Positions 1 to 6,882 of a DNA stretch of 16,223 nt are shown in pieces. The first letter of the stretch is position 1, and the number at the start of each line of letters is the position of its first letter. The position numbers and the translations under genes are program-made. Source of the DNA: SKVL01 sp051745565 (GTDB lineage Bacteria; Patescibacteriota; Minisyncoccia; Phycocordibacterales; CSBR16-193). Under the pieces are notes generated by a model. The model had not been told where the DNA came from. It saw nothing but the letters and a program-made list of their open reading frames with translations, and made no database searches. The stretch is taken from positions 1 to 16,223 of the forward strand of contig JBNJEF010000013.1 of NCBI GenBank assembly GCA_051745565.1, in the 5' to 3' direction.

Positions 1-302
1 TAAATAGTATAGATCTTCAGCGGTTTATCTCCGGTATTTATAACATTGTGCCAAACCCCGGCAGGTATAACCACAGCCCAGTCATCCTCGATCTCTCTTT
101 CTTCTGTTTTATTCAAGATCACCTTGGCTTTTCCTTTTTCAATCCTTATGAACTGATCAAGTTCGTGGATCTCTTCTCCTATCTCCTCACCTGGTTCAAC
201 ACTCATAATCACAAGCTGGCTATTTTTAGCCGTGTAAAGTACGCGTCGATAATCACTGTTATCTTTTGTTTCATCTTCTATGTTTACAAAATATCCTTTC
301 AT
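1..302 (-). CDS. Cupin-domain protein, C-terminus cut by window edge
   Basis: Reading from the ATG at 300-302 towards position 1 gives 100 uninterrupted residues beginning MKGYFVNIEDE; the gene continues outside the window. The translation has the pattern of a small single-domain cupin (cupin_2): a first motif containing PGEEIGEEIHELDQF, with the metal-ligand type His and Glu spacing, a glycine turn (EKGKAKV), and a second motif with VIPAGVWHNVIN followed by TGDKPLKIYTI. Family members are beta-barrel proteins that often bind a metal and a small substrate; the reaction here cannot be told from sequence. It lies downstream of the GerMN gene but is separated from it by a strong terminator, so it probably has its own promoter. 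Cupin fold is confident, function is unknown. Confidence 0.85.
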   Translation of the reverse strand, partial: MKGYFVNIEDETKDNSDYRRVLYTAKNSQLVIMSVEPGEEIGEEIHELDQFIRIEKGKAKVILNKTEEREIEDDWAVVIPAGVWHNVINTGDKPLKIYTI

Positions 303-331
303 AATATTGTTTTTTTACTGGTAACTAATAA

Positions 332-337
332 ATTATA
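332..337 (-). promoter_or_regulatory. -10 element (TATAAT) for the cupin gene
   Basis: The minus strand has a perfect TATAAT about 29 nt upstream of the cupin ATG and just downstream of the terminator of the preceding gene. The matching -35 position falls in the T-tract of that terminator and is poor. A start here would give a leader of roughly 20-25 nt. Confidence 0.4.
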
Positions 338-354
338 CACTATTCAGACACATT

Positions 355-387
355 AAAAAACCCCGGAAAAACCGGGGTTTTTATTTT
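355..387 (-). terminator. Rho-independent terminator after the GerMN gene
   Basis: A hairpin CCCCGG / CCGGGG (361-366 with 372-377) with an AAAAA loop is flanked by an A-run and a T-run. On the minus strand the hairpin is followed by TTTTTT. It sits 22 nt beyond the stop codon of the gene ending at 409, so that is its natural client. The A/T flanks mean it could also work on the plus strand. Confidence 0.9.
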
Positions 388-408
388 AAGCTTACTCAAA
401 AACCTTGA

Positions 409-1182
409 CTAGGGTTGGAGTACACCCTCCTCTTCACCTTCTACCATTATGACAACATCATCAATCGGATCAAACTGTACTAAAGTATTCTCGATCTGCG
501 CCCTTATGGCCAAAACAGTTGCAGAACCGGCAACGCCCTCGTCAAGTTCAGAGCTAAAATCAACCTGAGCCGTACCTTCCTGAATAGAAAAATCTAATAT
601 CTCCACACCCTCATTTATAGCAGTACTATATCCTTGATCCTCTTCTTCCTCTGTAGGTCCGGCTAAAAGCTCCTCCAGAGCAAGTACTTCGATCCTCTCT
701 TCACCGGATACCTCCCTTTCAACCGAAACAATGTCTTCTTGACCATCTTCAACTGTCATGAAATAAACGGAGATTTCCCTGCTTTCGGAATCTCCGTCTT
801 CGATCATTTCATCTTCCAACTCAGAGTAAACATCGTCAGTAACTGCGCTTACCACTTCACCTTCTTCAACAGTAACAACCGTAGTGTGAGGTGTTATAAC
901 TTGAGCGGTCATTTCTTCTTCTCTATCACCGAAACCGGCTGAAGATGACTGGAAATTAAAAGTGAATTCAAAGGTATCTTCATCCAACTCTTCCTCTTCT
1001 TCAATCTCAAGGTCGGAGCCGTCAAAAACATAGGTTGGTGACTCACTCTCCATCCAATTTTTAGCTATTTCACGAGCTTCATCAACGCTGTACTCAGCAC
1101 CATTATCTCCATCATTAGTTATCATCAAACCAAGGATCACCACGATCACACCTATCAATAAAATAATTAAGATATTTCTCAT
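409..1182 (-). CDS. Membrane-anchored GerMN-domain protein
   Basis: 257 residues. Residues 1-21 are an uncleaved-looking hydrophobic N-terminal anchor (MRNILIILLIGVIVVILGLM), followed by a very acidic extracellular region. Residues from about 134 to 250 match the GerMN domain pattern: a beta-strand start, then EVLALEELLAGPTEEE, the INEGVEILDFSI segment, and AQVDFSSEL, then a helix ending in the IENTLVQF type strand. GerMN was named from Bacillus spore germination proteins but is widespread as an extracytoplasmic domain in non-spore-formers; no reaction is established. No lipobox cysteine is seen, so this is a membrane anchor and not a lipoprotein. It is single-gene: its own promoter candidate lies at 1299-1326 and a strong terminator follows. 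Confidence 0.82.
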   Translation of the reverse strand: MRNILIILLIGVIVVILGLMITNDGDNGAEYSVDEAREIAKNWMESESPTYVFDGSDLEIEEEEELDEDTFEFTFNFQSSSAGFGDREEEMTAQVITPHTTVVTVEEGEVVSAVTDDVYSELEDEMIEDGDSESREISVYFMTVEDGQEDIVSVEREVSGEERIEVLALEELLAGPTEEEEDQGYSTAINEGVEILDFSIQEGTAQVDFSSELDEGVAGSATVLAIRAQIENTLVQFDPIDDVVIMVEGEEEGVLQP

Positions 1183-1298
1183 AAAATTAATTTAATACTT
1201 TATAATTATAATTAAGTCATCCTTACAAACAGAATAATCCCTGACTGCCGGATACCTCTGAACAAGGAAAAACAAAGAACCGATAATGTTCAATACAA

Positions 1299-1326
1299 AT
1301 TATAAAGCACCGTTAAAAAAAAGCAA
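1299..1326 (-). promoter_or_regulatory. Promoter candidate for the GerMN gene
   Basis: On the minus strand, TTGCTT (1321-1326) and a perfect TATAAT (1299-1304) are separated by 16 bp, directly after the stop of the Mg2+ transporter gene. It would give a leader of about 110 nt. A second, closer AT-rich -10-like block at about 1205-1215 is also possible. Confidence 0.4.
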
Positions 1327-1340
1327 GTTTCGAGTCAAGT

Positions 1341-2321
1341 CTACAATCCGGGCAAAAGAAAGGAAGCTACACTAAAATAAATAAATATGGTAACTATATC
1401 TATTAATATGGTGGCAAAAGGGCCGGAACCGACAGCCGGATCCTTGTTTAAAGATTTTAAAAATATGGTCATAAGTAGAGCAACCAATACCGCCACAATT
1501 ACCGAAAAGAAAAGCGCCACCCCCAAAACCAGAGAAAAAATAGGGTCATTGAACCAAGCAAAGCCAACCAAAGCCAAAAGAGAACCAACTATCAAACCAA
1601 TAATAAGACCTAGACCCATTTCTCTCATAACATATTTCTTGACAGAAAATGTATGATCCAAAGCCATGGCACGTATAAAGATGGTAAGCGTCTGTCCCGC
1701 AACGGCATCGCTCATATAAACAACCAAAGGTAAAAAGAAAGCTAGTATTATATATCCTTCCAATATGCCCTCAAAACTTTTTACGGCCAAAGCGGCAAAA
1801 ATCCCCCCTATTAAACCAACCAGAAGCCAGGGCAACCTGGCAAATAGAAGCACCTGAAGTCTATCCTTTAGTATAGCACTGGCCGAGTATTCTTTTTGAA
1901 TACCCCCAATATGTAAAAGGTCCTCGCTGTGCTCTTCGGAGAGAATATCAAGAATAGTGTCAGAAGTAACCACTCCAATAAAAGTTCCATCTTTACCCAA
2001 AACCGGCATAGCTCTTATCTTTCTTTCCACCGCTTTTACCGCCACAGCCTCTTGATCGCTCTCCGGTGAAACCCACACCAAAGAGTCTGACATTATGTCA
2101 TAGGCCTTAACATCGCCATCATAAGAAAAAAGATCACGTATGGAAACTATCCCTTTGAGCTTTTCTTTTTCATCTAAAACATATACATACTGAAGCATTT
2201 CAAACGAATCTACTTCTTTACGTATACGCTCTTCTATTTCACTCACATTTTCATCAGGTCTTGCCGTAATAACTGCGCGAGTGGACTTGGTAAACGCTGA
2301 TTCATTTAAATATTCCGCCAT
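1341..2321 (-). CDS. mgtE: MgtE-type Mg2+ transporter lacking the N domain
   Basis: 326 residues. Residues about 12-130 form a pair of CBS domains (ending in the GVVTSDTILDILSEE segment), followed by a linker helix and five predicted membrane segments between about 163 and 325. The C-terminal KDPAVGSGPFATILIDIV motif, including Asp308 in the last but one helix region, is the MgtE signature around the ion pathway. Typical bacterial MgtE proteins are about 450 residues and carry an N-terminal superhelical domain; it is absent here. The usual GN-x-G-x-Q motif near TM2 is replaced by MSDAVAGQTLTIFIR. The gene starts one base after the tsaC stop, so the two are co-transcribed and translationally coupled. 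Expected role: gated Mg2+ uptake, with the CBS pair as cytoplasmic Mg2+ sensor. Confidence 0.9.
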   Translation of the reverse strand: MAEYLNESAFTKSTRAVITARPDENVSEIEERIRKEVDSFEMLQYVYVLDEKEKLKGIVSIRDLFSYDGDVKAYDIMSDSLVWVSPESDQEAVAVKAVERKIRAMPVLGKDGTFIGVVTSDTILDILSEEHSEDLLHIGGIQKEYSASAILKDRLQVLLFARLPWLLVGLIGGIFAALAVKSFEGILEGYIILAFFLPLVVYMSDAVAGQTLTIFIRAMALDHTFSVKKYVMREMGLGLIIGLIVGSLLALVGFAWFNDPIFSLVLGVALFFSVIVAVLVALLMTIFLKSLNKDPAVGSGPFATILIDIVTIFIYFSVASFLLPGL

Positions 2322-2322
2322 T

Positions 2323-2874
2323 TTACTTTCTGATCTCTACTTTCTCACCTTTCTCTAATTTTATCACACGAGAAGGTGGAGCGCTTTTCTTCCCGCCGTC
2401 AACATAAAAATCAACCTTGTTACCAAAGTATAAATATGCATCCGATATTGAAACCGAGGGAGACATGCCCTCAATATTCGCACTGGGAGCTATTAAAGGC
2501 CCCGAGACCTCCAGGATCTCTTTAAGTAGGTCATCTGAAGGAAGACGGAAAGCCAGACTTCCCGTTTTACGAGTTAGATATTCAGGCGATTTATCCGCTT
2601 TTAAGATAATACTCACGGGACCCGGCCAAAGATCATTGATAATATCCATTTCCTGCTCGTCGGGAAATACTCCGAGGTCATTGATATCTTCAACCTTCTT
2701 TATAAGGACGATACACGGCTTTGCGAGGTCTCTTCTTTTTAAGCTATACACTCTCTCCACCCCATTAGGGTCATCAGCCTTTGAAACCAATCCGTAAATA
2801 GTATCGGTGGGTATAACCCCCACTGATCCTTTTATAAGAAGGTCGGCAGCTATAGTAGATGTAACTTTTTTCAT
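2323..2874 (-). CDS. tsaC: Threonylcarbamoyl-AMP synthase (Sua5/YrdC/YwlC family)
   Basis: 183 residues from the ATG at 2872-2874; a TTG two codons upstream is open but less likely. The YrdC fold signature is clear: PTDTIYGLV at 22-30, the KRR motif at 46-48, WPGPVSIIL at 83-91, FRLPSD around 109-114 and SGPLIAPSAN at 124-133. The family makes L-threonylcarbamoyladenylate from threonine, bicarbonate and ATP for the t6A37 modification of ANN-decoding tRNAs. It is the short form without the C-terminal Sua5 domain. The C-terminal S-R-V segment replaces the more usual S-T-V. It is followed after one base by mgtE. A TATACT -10 lies 9 nt before the ATG and no Shine-Dalgarno sequence is seen, suggesting a leaderless mRNA. 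Confidence 0.93.
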   Translation of the reverse strand: MKKVTSTIAADLLIKGSVGVIPTDTIYGLVSKADDPNGVERVYSLKRRDLAKPCIVLIKKVEDINDLGVFPDEQEMDIINDLWPGPVSIILKADKSPEYLTRKTGSLAFRLPSDDLLKEILEVSGPLIAPSANIEGMSPSVSISDAYLYFGNKVDFYVDGGKKSAPPSRVIKLEKGEKVEIRK

Positions 2875-2883
2875 ATTCAATAA

Positions 2884-2889
2884 AGTATA
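2884..2889 (-). promoter_or_regulatory. -10 element of tsaC-mgtE, leaderless spacing
   Basis: TATACT on the minus strand, with exactly 9 nt between it and the chosen tsaC ATG. A transcript initiated at normal distance would have a leader of about 0-4 nt. No convincing -35 is visible. The same spacing occurs before the HAD gene (6113-6118) and the VKOR-like gene (10496-10501). Confidence 0.5.
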
Positions 2890-2943
2890 ACCATAACACT
2901 AAAAAGCACCTCATCACTACTAAAACGCTAATAAGTAAAACGC

Positions 2944-4047
2944 CTATTTACTTTTATCGGAGTACATATATATGGCACGAGTTGGATAAGCGAACTGTAT
3001 ACCCTCTTTTTCCATCTTCTCCTTTATTCCCAAGTTAATACTTTGCTGAGTATCCATATAGTCATTGTACTCGGCAGAAAGAATGAAATAGACGATCTCA
3101 AAAGTCAAAGCGGAGTCATCAAAACGATAAAAGTGCGCCCTGTCAAAGCGAGCAAGTTCCTCTTTTGCAATAATATCCTCAACTATCTTAGGTACTGTCT
3201 CAAGTTTTTTCTTGGGGGTATCATAAGTAACTCCAAAATAAAAAACGATCCGACGGTCAGATAATTTTTGATAATTATGAACTCTCGCCGCGGTCAGTTC
3301 TTGGTTGGATATGACGAGTTCTTCGCCACCGAGATCCCTTATTCGAGTTGTCTTAACCCCTATATATTCAACAACCCCCATATCGCTTCCCACCATAATA
3401 AAATCGCCAACCTCAAAAGGTTTATCAAAATAAATGGAAAAGGAGCTAAAAAGGTCATTTAGAATATTTTGAATAGCCAAGGCAATGGCAAGACCACCGA
3501 TCCCCAAAGCTCCTATGAGAGAAGTGACATTGACACCCATATTGGATAATAAGAACATCGCCACAATTATCCATACAGCCCCCTTGGCCAAGTTACCCAA
3601 TAAACGAAAAGCGGATTGCGTATGCTCTTCCTCGGTAGCTGTCTTCTTTTTTATAAGCCTGTCTATTACTAACGACGAGGCTATGATAACTTGATATCCA
3701 ACCCATATTAAAAGAAGATAGGTCAACCCCTTAAAAGCAAAAGACGGTATATCAATGAAAAGAAAAGAAATATATACCGACAAAAGAACATAAAACGGGG
3801 GTTTAAGGGACTTGACTATTTCTATGAGCATATCATCTATATCCGTGTCGGTATTTTTCGCCAGTTTCCCCAATTTATATAAAATTATTTCTCTGAATAA
3901 CTTAAAAACAACAAGAACAACACCTAAAACGGCTATCGCAAAAAGATAGTCGGTTACACTGTTCCCAAAAAAACTTTTTTCTAAAAACGGACTATTTAGA
4001 AGAGTTTCTTGAATAAAAATGGAAATACTGTTCGTGTCCATGCTCAT
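2944..4047 (-). CDS. MscS-family mechanosensitive channel
   Basis: 367 residues. Five hydrophobic segments are visible at about 32-50, 83-100, 107-128, 153-170 and the pore-lining helix 174-203. The last has the Gly/Ala-rich packing pattern of MscS TM3 (LIGALGIGGLAIALAIQN) followed by the amphipathic LNDLFSSF stretch. The next part, about 204-265, is the beta domain (DKPFEVGDFI, ISNQEL), and 266-360 is the alpha/beta vestibule domain. It should form an oligomeric channel releasing osmolytes on hypo-osmotic shock. Five membrane helices make it larger than E. coli MscS (three) and closer in layout to YnaI-like channels. Its start lies 3 nt after the stop of the coiled-coil gene, so both are in one operon. 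A second ATG two codons in is an alternative start. Confidence 0.93.
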   Translation of the reverse strand: MSMDTNSISIFIQETLLNSPFLEKSFFGNSVTDYLFAIAVLGVVLVVFKLFREIILYKLGKLAKNTDTDIDDMLIEIVKSLKPPFYVLLSVYISFLFIDIPSFAFKGLTYLLLIWVGYQVIIASSLVIDRLIKKKTATEEEHTQSAFRLLGNLAKGAVWIIVAMFLLSNMGVNVTSLIGALGIGGLAIALAIQNILNDLFSSFSIYFDKPFEVGDFIMVGSDMGVVEYIGVKTTRIRDLGGEELVISNQELTAARVHNYQKLSDRRIVFYFGVTYDTPKKKLETVPKIVEDIIAKEELARFDRAHFYRFDDSALTFEIVYFILSAEYNDYMDTQQSINLGIKEKMEKEGIQFAYPTRAIYMYSDKSK

Positions 4048-4050
4048 ATA

Positions 4051-5592
4051 TTAAAGCATTAGTTCGCTTTCATATATATCGTATTTATCCTTAGTTTCTT
4101 CAACAAAATCGTTTAATTTCTTCAACTCCTTATTCCTTTTATCCATTTCCTTAAGTACGGATCTATATTGGTTCTCCAGTCTAAGCATACCGTTTTGTAG
4201 CTCTTTTAGTTTGTCTTGATTACTCCATTTATTTTTCTCAGCTTCTCTTCTTCTTTTTTCGGCATCCCACCTACTCTCCTCCATTTCATGTAAAGCCATA
4301 GCGTCATCCGTTATCTTTTCCTTATTCCATATTTCCTCTATCTCCTCATTTATCTGGTCCTCTTCTCTTCGTACAGACTCCAGACTTTCTTCCACTTTTT
4401 GTTTTTGCTCATTCTTTTCGTCCCACTCCTTTTCTATCTCCTCTTGTTTTGCCTTTATTTCGTTTATGGATTCTTCTATTTTAACCTTGTCAAATTCAGC
4501 CTTGAGAGCCTTCCTCATCTCTTCAAGTCTCTCTTTCTCCGCTTCCTTGTTTTCTATTTCCTTCTCTACACTTTCTTTTTTTTCGTTTATGGAATCTATC
4601 TTTTCACTAACCTCATGGATCTTTTTATCAACCTCCCATCTTTCTTTTTCTGTTTTTTGTCTTTCATCTTCAAGACCCCGCCGCTCTTCCTCCAAGGCTC
4701 GCTTATCCTCCTCATTTCCTTCAAAATTCTCTTCTCTTTGAGCGATATCTGAGAGTTTTCCTTCCAAATCCGATTCACGCTCAATAATAGGTGTTCTTTT
4801 ATTTTCAAGGCCTTTCTTTTCATTTTCTACCTCCTGAATATTATGATGCTCTTGATCACTCTTATTCTTTAATTCATTAAGTTCTTTTTCCTTCTTTTGG
4901 ATATCCCTACTTATCTCCTTTTCCTTATCCTCAAAACGCTCTTCGAGAGAAAGCTCCTCTTCTTGGGCGTACACTTCTTCTTCCCGTGTTTCTTCATAGG
5001 AAACTCCCTCAACAGGAGGATGTTCTTCCGATTCTTTTTCGTCTTCGTCGTTCCCTTCTTCCGGCTCAGCAGACTCCGACACCTCACCCTCTTCGTGTTC
5101 CTCGCCTTCAGAAGCCTCCGGCCCTTCAGTCGGCTCTTCTGTTGGCTCTTCTGTTGGCTCTTCTTCCGTCTCTTCCTCTTCTTGAGCACCCTCTTCAAGA
5201 TCGTCAACATCCTCTTCGGTGTCAGGTTGCTCCTCAGTAGAACCCTCGTCTTCTTCATCTTGATCACGACCCTCATCCTTGGAATCAGTAGAGGTCTTTA
5301 AAGGTGCAGTATCAGGATAAACACTCTTCTCCTCAGCTTCCCCTTCTTCTTGTTCTTCAGGATTAAAAACAACAGTCTTTGACTGTACCGGAATGGCTCC
5401 CTCTTCATGATTTTGAACTTTTTCTTTTATCTTAGGGGAAAGTTTCTCTATAGTGTTATCGTCAAGATTGCCCTTTTGTTTAAGTTCAAAAATATCACTA
5501 ACAAGAGTCTGTAATGGTTTCAAAGTAGAGACAACCGTTTTATTACCCTGGGCGGCCGGAGTCTGTTCAAGCGAATGTGTTTTTTTCTCCAT
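4051..5592 (-). CDS. Acidic linker plus long coiled-coil protein, unknown function
   Basis: 513 residues, not assigned to a named family. Residues 1-70 are a less biased head (with LVSDIFELKQKGNLDDNTIEKL). Residues about 75-215 are an extremely acidic Glu/Asp-rich disordered stretch containing a 4-residue tandem repeat EEPT at 144-157. Residues about 215-505 are almost continuous charged heptad-like helix, dominated by Glu, Lys, Arg and Gln, ending KYDIYESELML. There is no Walker A, no SMC-type ATPase head, no signal peptide and no membrane segment, so it is probably cytoplasmic and filament- or rod-forming. It is co-transcribed with the MscS channel gene 3 nt downstream; a TATACT -10 candidate is at about 5613-5618. 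Low-complexity composition makes database matches to SMC or myosin proteins unreliable. Confidence 0.85.
   Translation of the reverse strand: MEKKTHSLEQTPAAQGNKTVVSTLKPLQTLVSDIFELKQKGNLDDNTIEKLSPKIKEKVQNHEEGAIPVQSKTVVFNPEEQEEGEAEEKSVYPDTAPLKTSTDSKDEGRDQDEEDEGSTEEQPDTEEDVDDLEEGAQEEEETEEEPTEEPTEEPTEGPEASEGEEHEEGEVSESAEPEEGNDEDEKESEEHPPVEGVSYEETREEEVYAQEEELSLEERFEDKEKEISRDIQKKEKELNELKNKSDQEHHNIQEVENEKKGLENKRTPIIERESDLEGKLSDIAQREENFEGNEEDKRALEEERRGLEDERQKTEKERWEVDKKIHEVSEKIDSINEKKESVEKEIENKEAEKERLEEMRKALKAEFDKVKIEESINEIKAKQEEIEKEWDEKNEQKQKVEESLESVRREEDQINEEIEEIWNKEKITDDAMALHEMEESRWDAEKRRREAEKNKWSNQDKLKELQNGMLRLENQYRSVLKEMDKRNKELKKLNDFVEETKDKYDIYESELML
5132..5167 (-). repeat. 12-bp tandem repeat inside the coiled-coil gene
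   Basis: Two exact copies of GGCTCTTCTGTT (plus strand, 5132-5143 and 5144-5155) are followed by a partial third (5156-5163 match). The unit is a multiple of three and encodes EEPT repeated in frame, so copy-number change would lengthen or shorten the acidic linker without a frameshift. Confidence 0.8.
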
Positions 5593-5689
5593 ATTTAAAT
5601 AAGTGAAAATTTAGTATACCCAAGAACTCTGAAACTTCTTCTTATAATAACATTCTCAAAAATAAATCAAAACCTAAATGTGTGAATAT

Positions 5690-6100
5690 TTATACCCCAT
5701 GATGCCCTCTTTCGCCCATCTCTTCCCGAGATCGCACTTCATCTTCTTCCATACCGAAATGATGAGCCACCTCGTGCCATACCGTAGTTCTAACCAGATC
5801 TCTTATTTCTCTTTCATTTTTTGCTTGACTTAAAATAGCTCTTTTAAAAATAGTGATCTTATCAGGAAGTTCTTCATACATACTACCTCTTTCCGTTTGG
5901 GGTATTCCCTCGTAAAGACCCAGAAGAGGGTCTTTTCCCTTTAGATCAAGATATTCCCTTTGCCTTGCCGTCGGTTCTTCTTCAACCACCAACGCCACAT
6001 TGGAGAGCTTTTTGATTATTGGCAAAGGAAGAGCGTCTATACCTTCCGATACACATTTCTCAAACTTCTCCATTGAATACTCACTATAAATATCCTTCAT
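5690..6100 (-). CDS. Minimal zincin-like metallopeptidase
   Basis: 136 residues from the ATG at 6098-6100. Open frame extends to a TTG at 6124, and an internal Met at 6073 would also fit the family (MEKFEKCVSEG). The C-terminal third contains TTVWHEVAHHFGMEEDEV, an HExxH zinc-binding motif followed by a downstream acidic residue. The preceding text (NVALVVEEEPT, LLGLYEGIP, LPDKITIFKRAI) is characteristic of the zincin_1 / possible zinc metallo-peptidase family, a small cytosolic domain of about 110-140 residues. Substrate is unknown. It is divergent from the HAD gene with very little space between the starts, so the two may share control. It ends about 100 bp before the coiled-coil gene. Confidence 0.85.
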   Translation of the reverse strand: MKDIYSEYSMEKFEKCVSEGIDALPLPIIKKLSNVALVVEEEPTARQREYLDLKGKDPLLGLYEGIPQTERGSMYEELPDKITIFKRAILSQAKNEREIRDLVRTTVWHEVAHHFGMEEDEVRSREEMGERGHHGV

Positions 6101-6127
6101 TACTCTATATGATATACTAAACAAAAC
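6101..6127. promoter_or_regulatory. Compact divergent start region, overlapping -10 elements
   Basis: Between the zincin ATG (6100, minus) and the HAD ATG (6128, plus) there are only 27 bp. They hold TATACT for the plus strand (6113-6118, 9 nt before the ATG) and TATCAT for the minus strand (rc of 6109-6114, 8 nt before the ATG). The hexamers overlap by two bases, so both transcripts would be nearly leaderless and polymerase binding would be mutually exclusive. No clear -35 is seen for either. Confidence 0.4.
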
Positions 6128-6862
6128 ATGAAAAACAAACAGAAAACGGCCATATTTGATATTGATGGGACTCTTTTTAGATCCAGCTTACTAATAGAGC
6201 TAGTTGAAGGTCTTATAGAAAAAAGTATTTTCCCACCCGAAGTTCGTCATAAATTTCAAAAACAAAAAAAAGATTGGATTGAAAGAAACGGGTCCTACGA
6301 AGATTATATAAACGCTGTAATAGAGGCGTTCACACAAAATATAAAAGGGGTGCCTTATGCCGAGTTCATGGAGGTTGGTGAAGCAATAGTGGAAGAGCAA
6401 CGCTGGAGAACTTACACATACACACGATCACTCATAAGGAGCTTAAAAGAAAAAGATTACTACCTGCTAGCGATCTCCCAATCACCCAAAGGCATACTTG
6501 ACAGGTTCTGTTCCAATTTCGGTTTTAACAAAGTATATGGACGCATATATGAACTGGGACCGGAAGACCGCTTCACAGGAGAAGTAGAGGAGCTCCACTT
6601 GATAGCCAATAAAGCCAACATAGTCAAAAGAGCCAAGGAAAAAGAGAGTCTGGATCTTGAGAGCTCCGTGGGAGTCGGAGACACGGAGGGGGATATTTCC
6701 TTTTTAGAAATGGTGGACCACCCTATATGCTTTAACCCTAACAAGAACTTATACCGCCACGCTCTAATAAACAAATGGAACATCATAGTAGAAAGGAAAG
6801 ACGTTATTTACGATATCAAGACAAGAGAATCCGATACGGATATAATTGATCCCTTTAAGTAA
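6128..6862 (+). CDS. HAD-superfamily hydrolase, subfamily IB (SerB-like)
   Basis: 244 residues, the only plus-strand gene here. Motif I is FDIDGTLF with the nucleophile Asp11 and acid/base Asp13; motif II is the Ser in LLAISQS (Ser117); motif III is likely Lys162 or Lys167 in the NKANIVKRAKE helix; motif IV is GVGDTEGDISFLE with Asp185 and Asp189. The helical cap inserted between motifs I and II (about 18-95) is that of class IB enzymes, which include phosphoserine phosphatase and related phosphomonoesterases. The substrate cannot be assigned. A TATACT -10 lies 9 nt upstream and no Shine-Dalgarno sequence is seen. It converges with the histidine kinase gene, 20 bp away, with no obvious terminator between them. 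Confidence 0.9.
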   Translation: MKNKQKTAIFDIDGTLFRSSLLIELVEGLIEKSIFPPEVRHKFQKQKKDWIERNGSYEDYINAVIEAFTQNIKGVPYAEFMEVGEAIVEEQRWRTYTYTRSLIRSLKEKDYYLLAISQSPKGILDRFCSNFGFNKVYGRIYELGPEDRFTGEVEELHLIANKANIVKRAKEKESLDLESSVGVGDTEGDISFLEMVDHPICFNPNKNLYRHALINKWNIIVERKDVIYDIKTRESDTDIIDPFK

Positions 6863-6882
6863 TCTTTTCTTGATTTACTATA

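Noticed and set aside
48..356. Plus-strand open frame at the left edge
   Set aside because: It is antisense to the cupin gene, has no recognisable domain and runs into the terminator.
1305..1340. Terminator for mgtE from the T8 run
   Set aside because: The bases before the T-run do not form a convincing hairpin; the run is better read as part of the next promoter.
4399..5301. Open frames opposite the coiled-coil gene and in its other minus-strand frame
   Set aside because: They are by-products of the Glu/Lys-rich repetitive codons and encode low-complexity Leu/Ser/Phe or Lys/Arg-rich strings.
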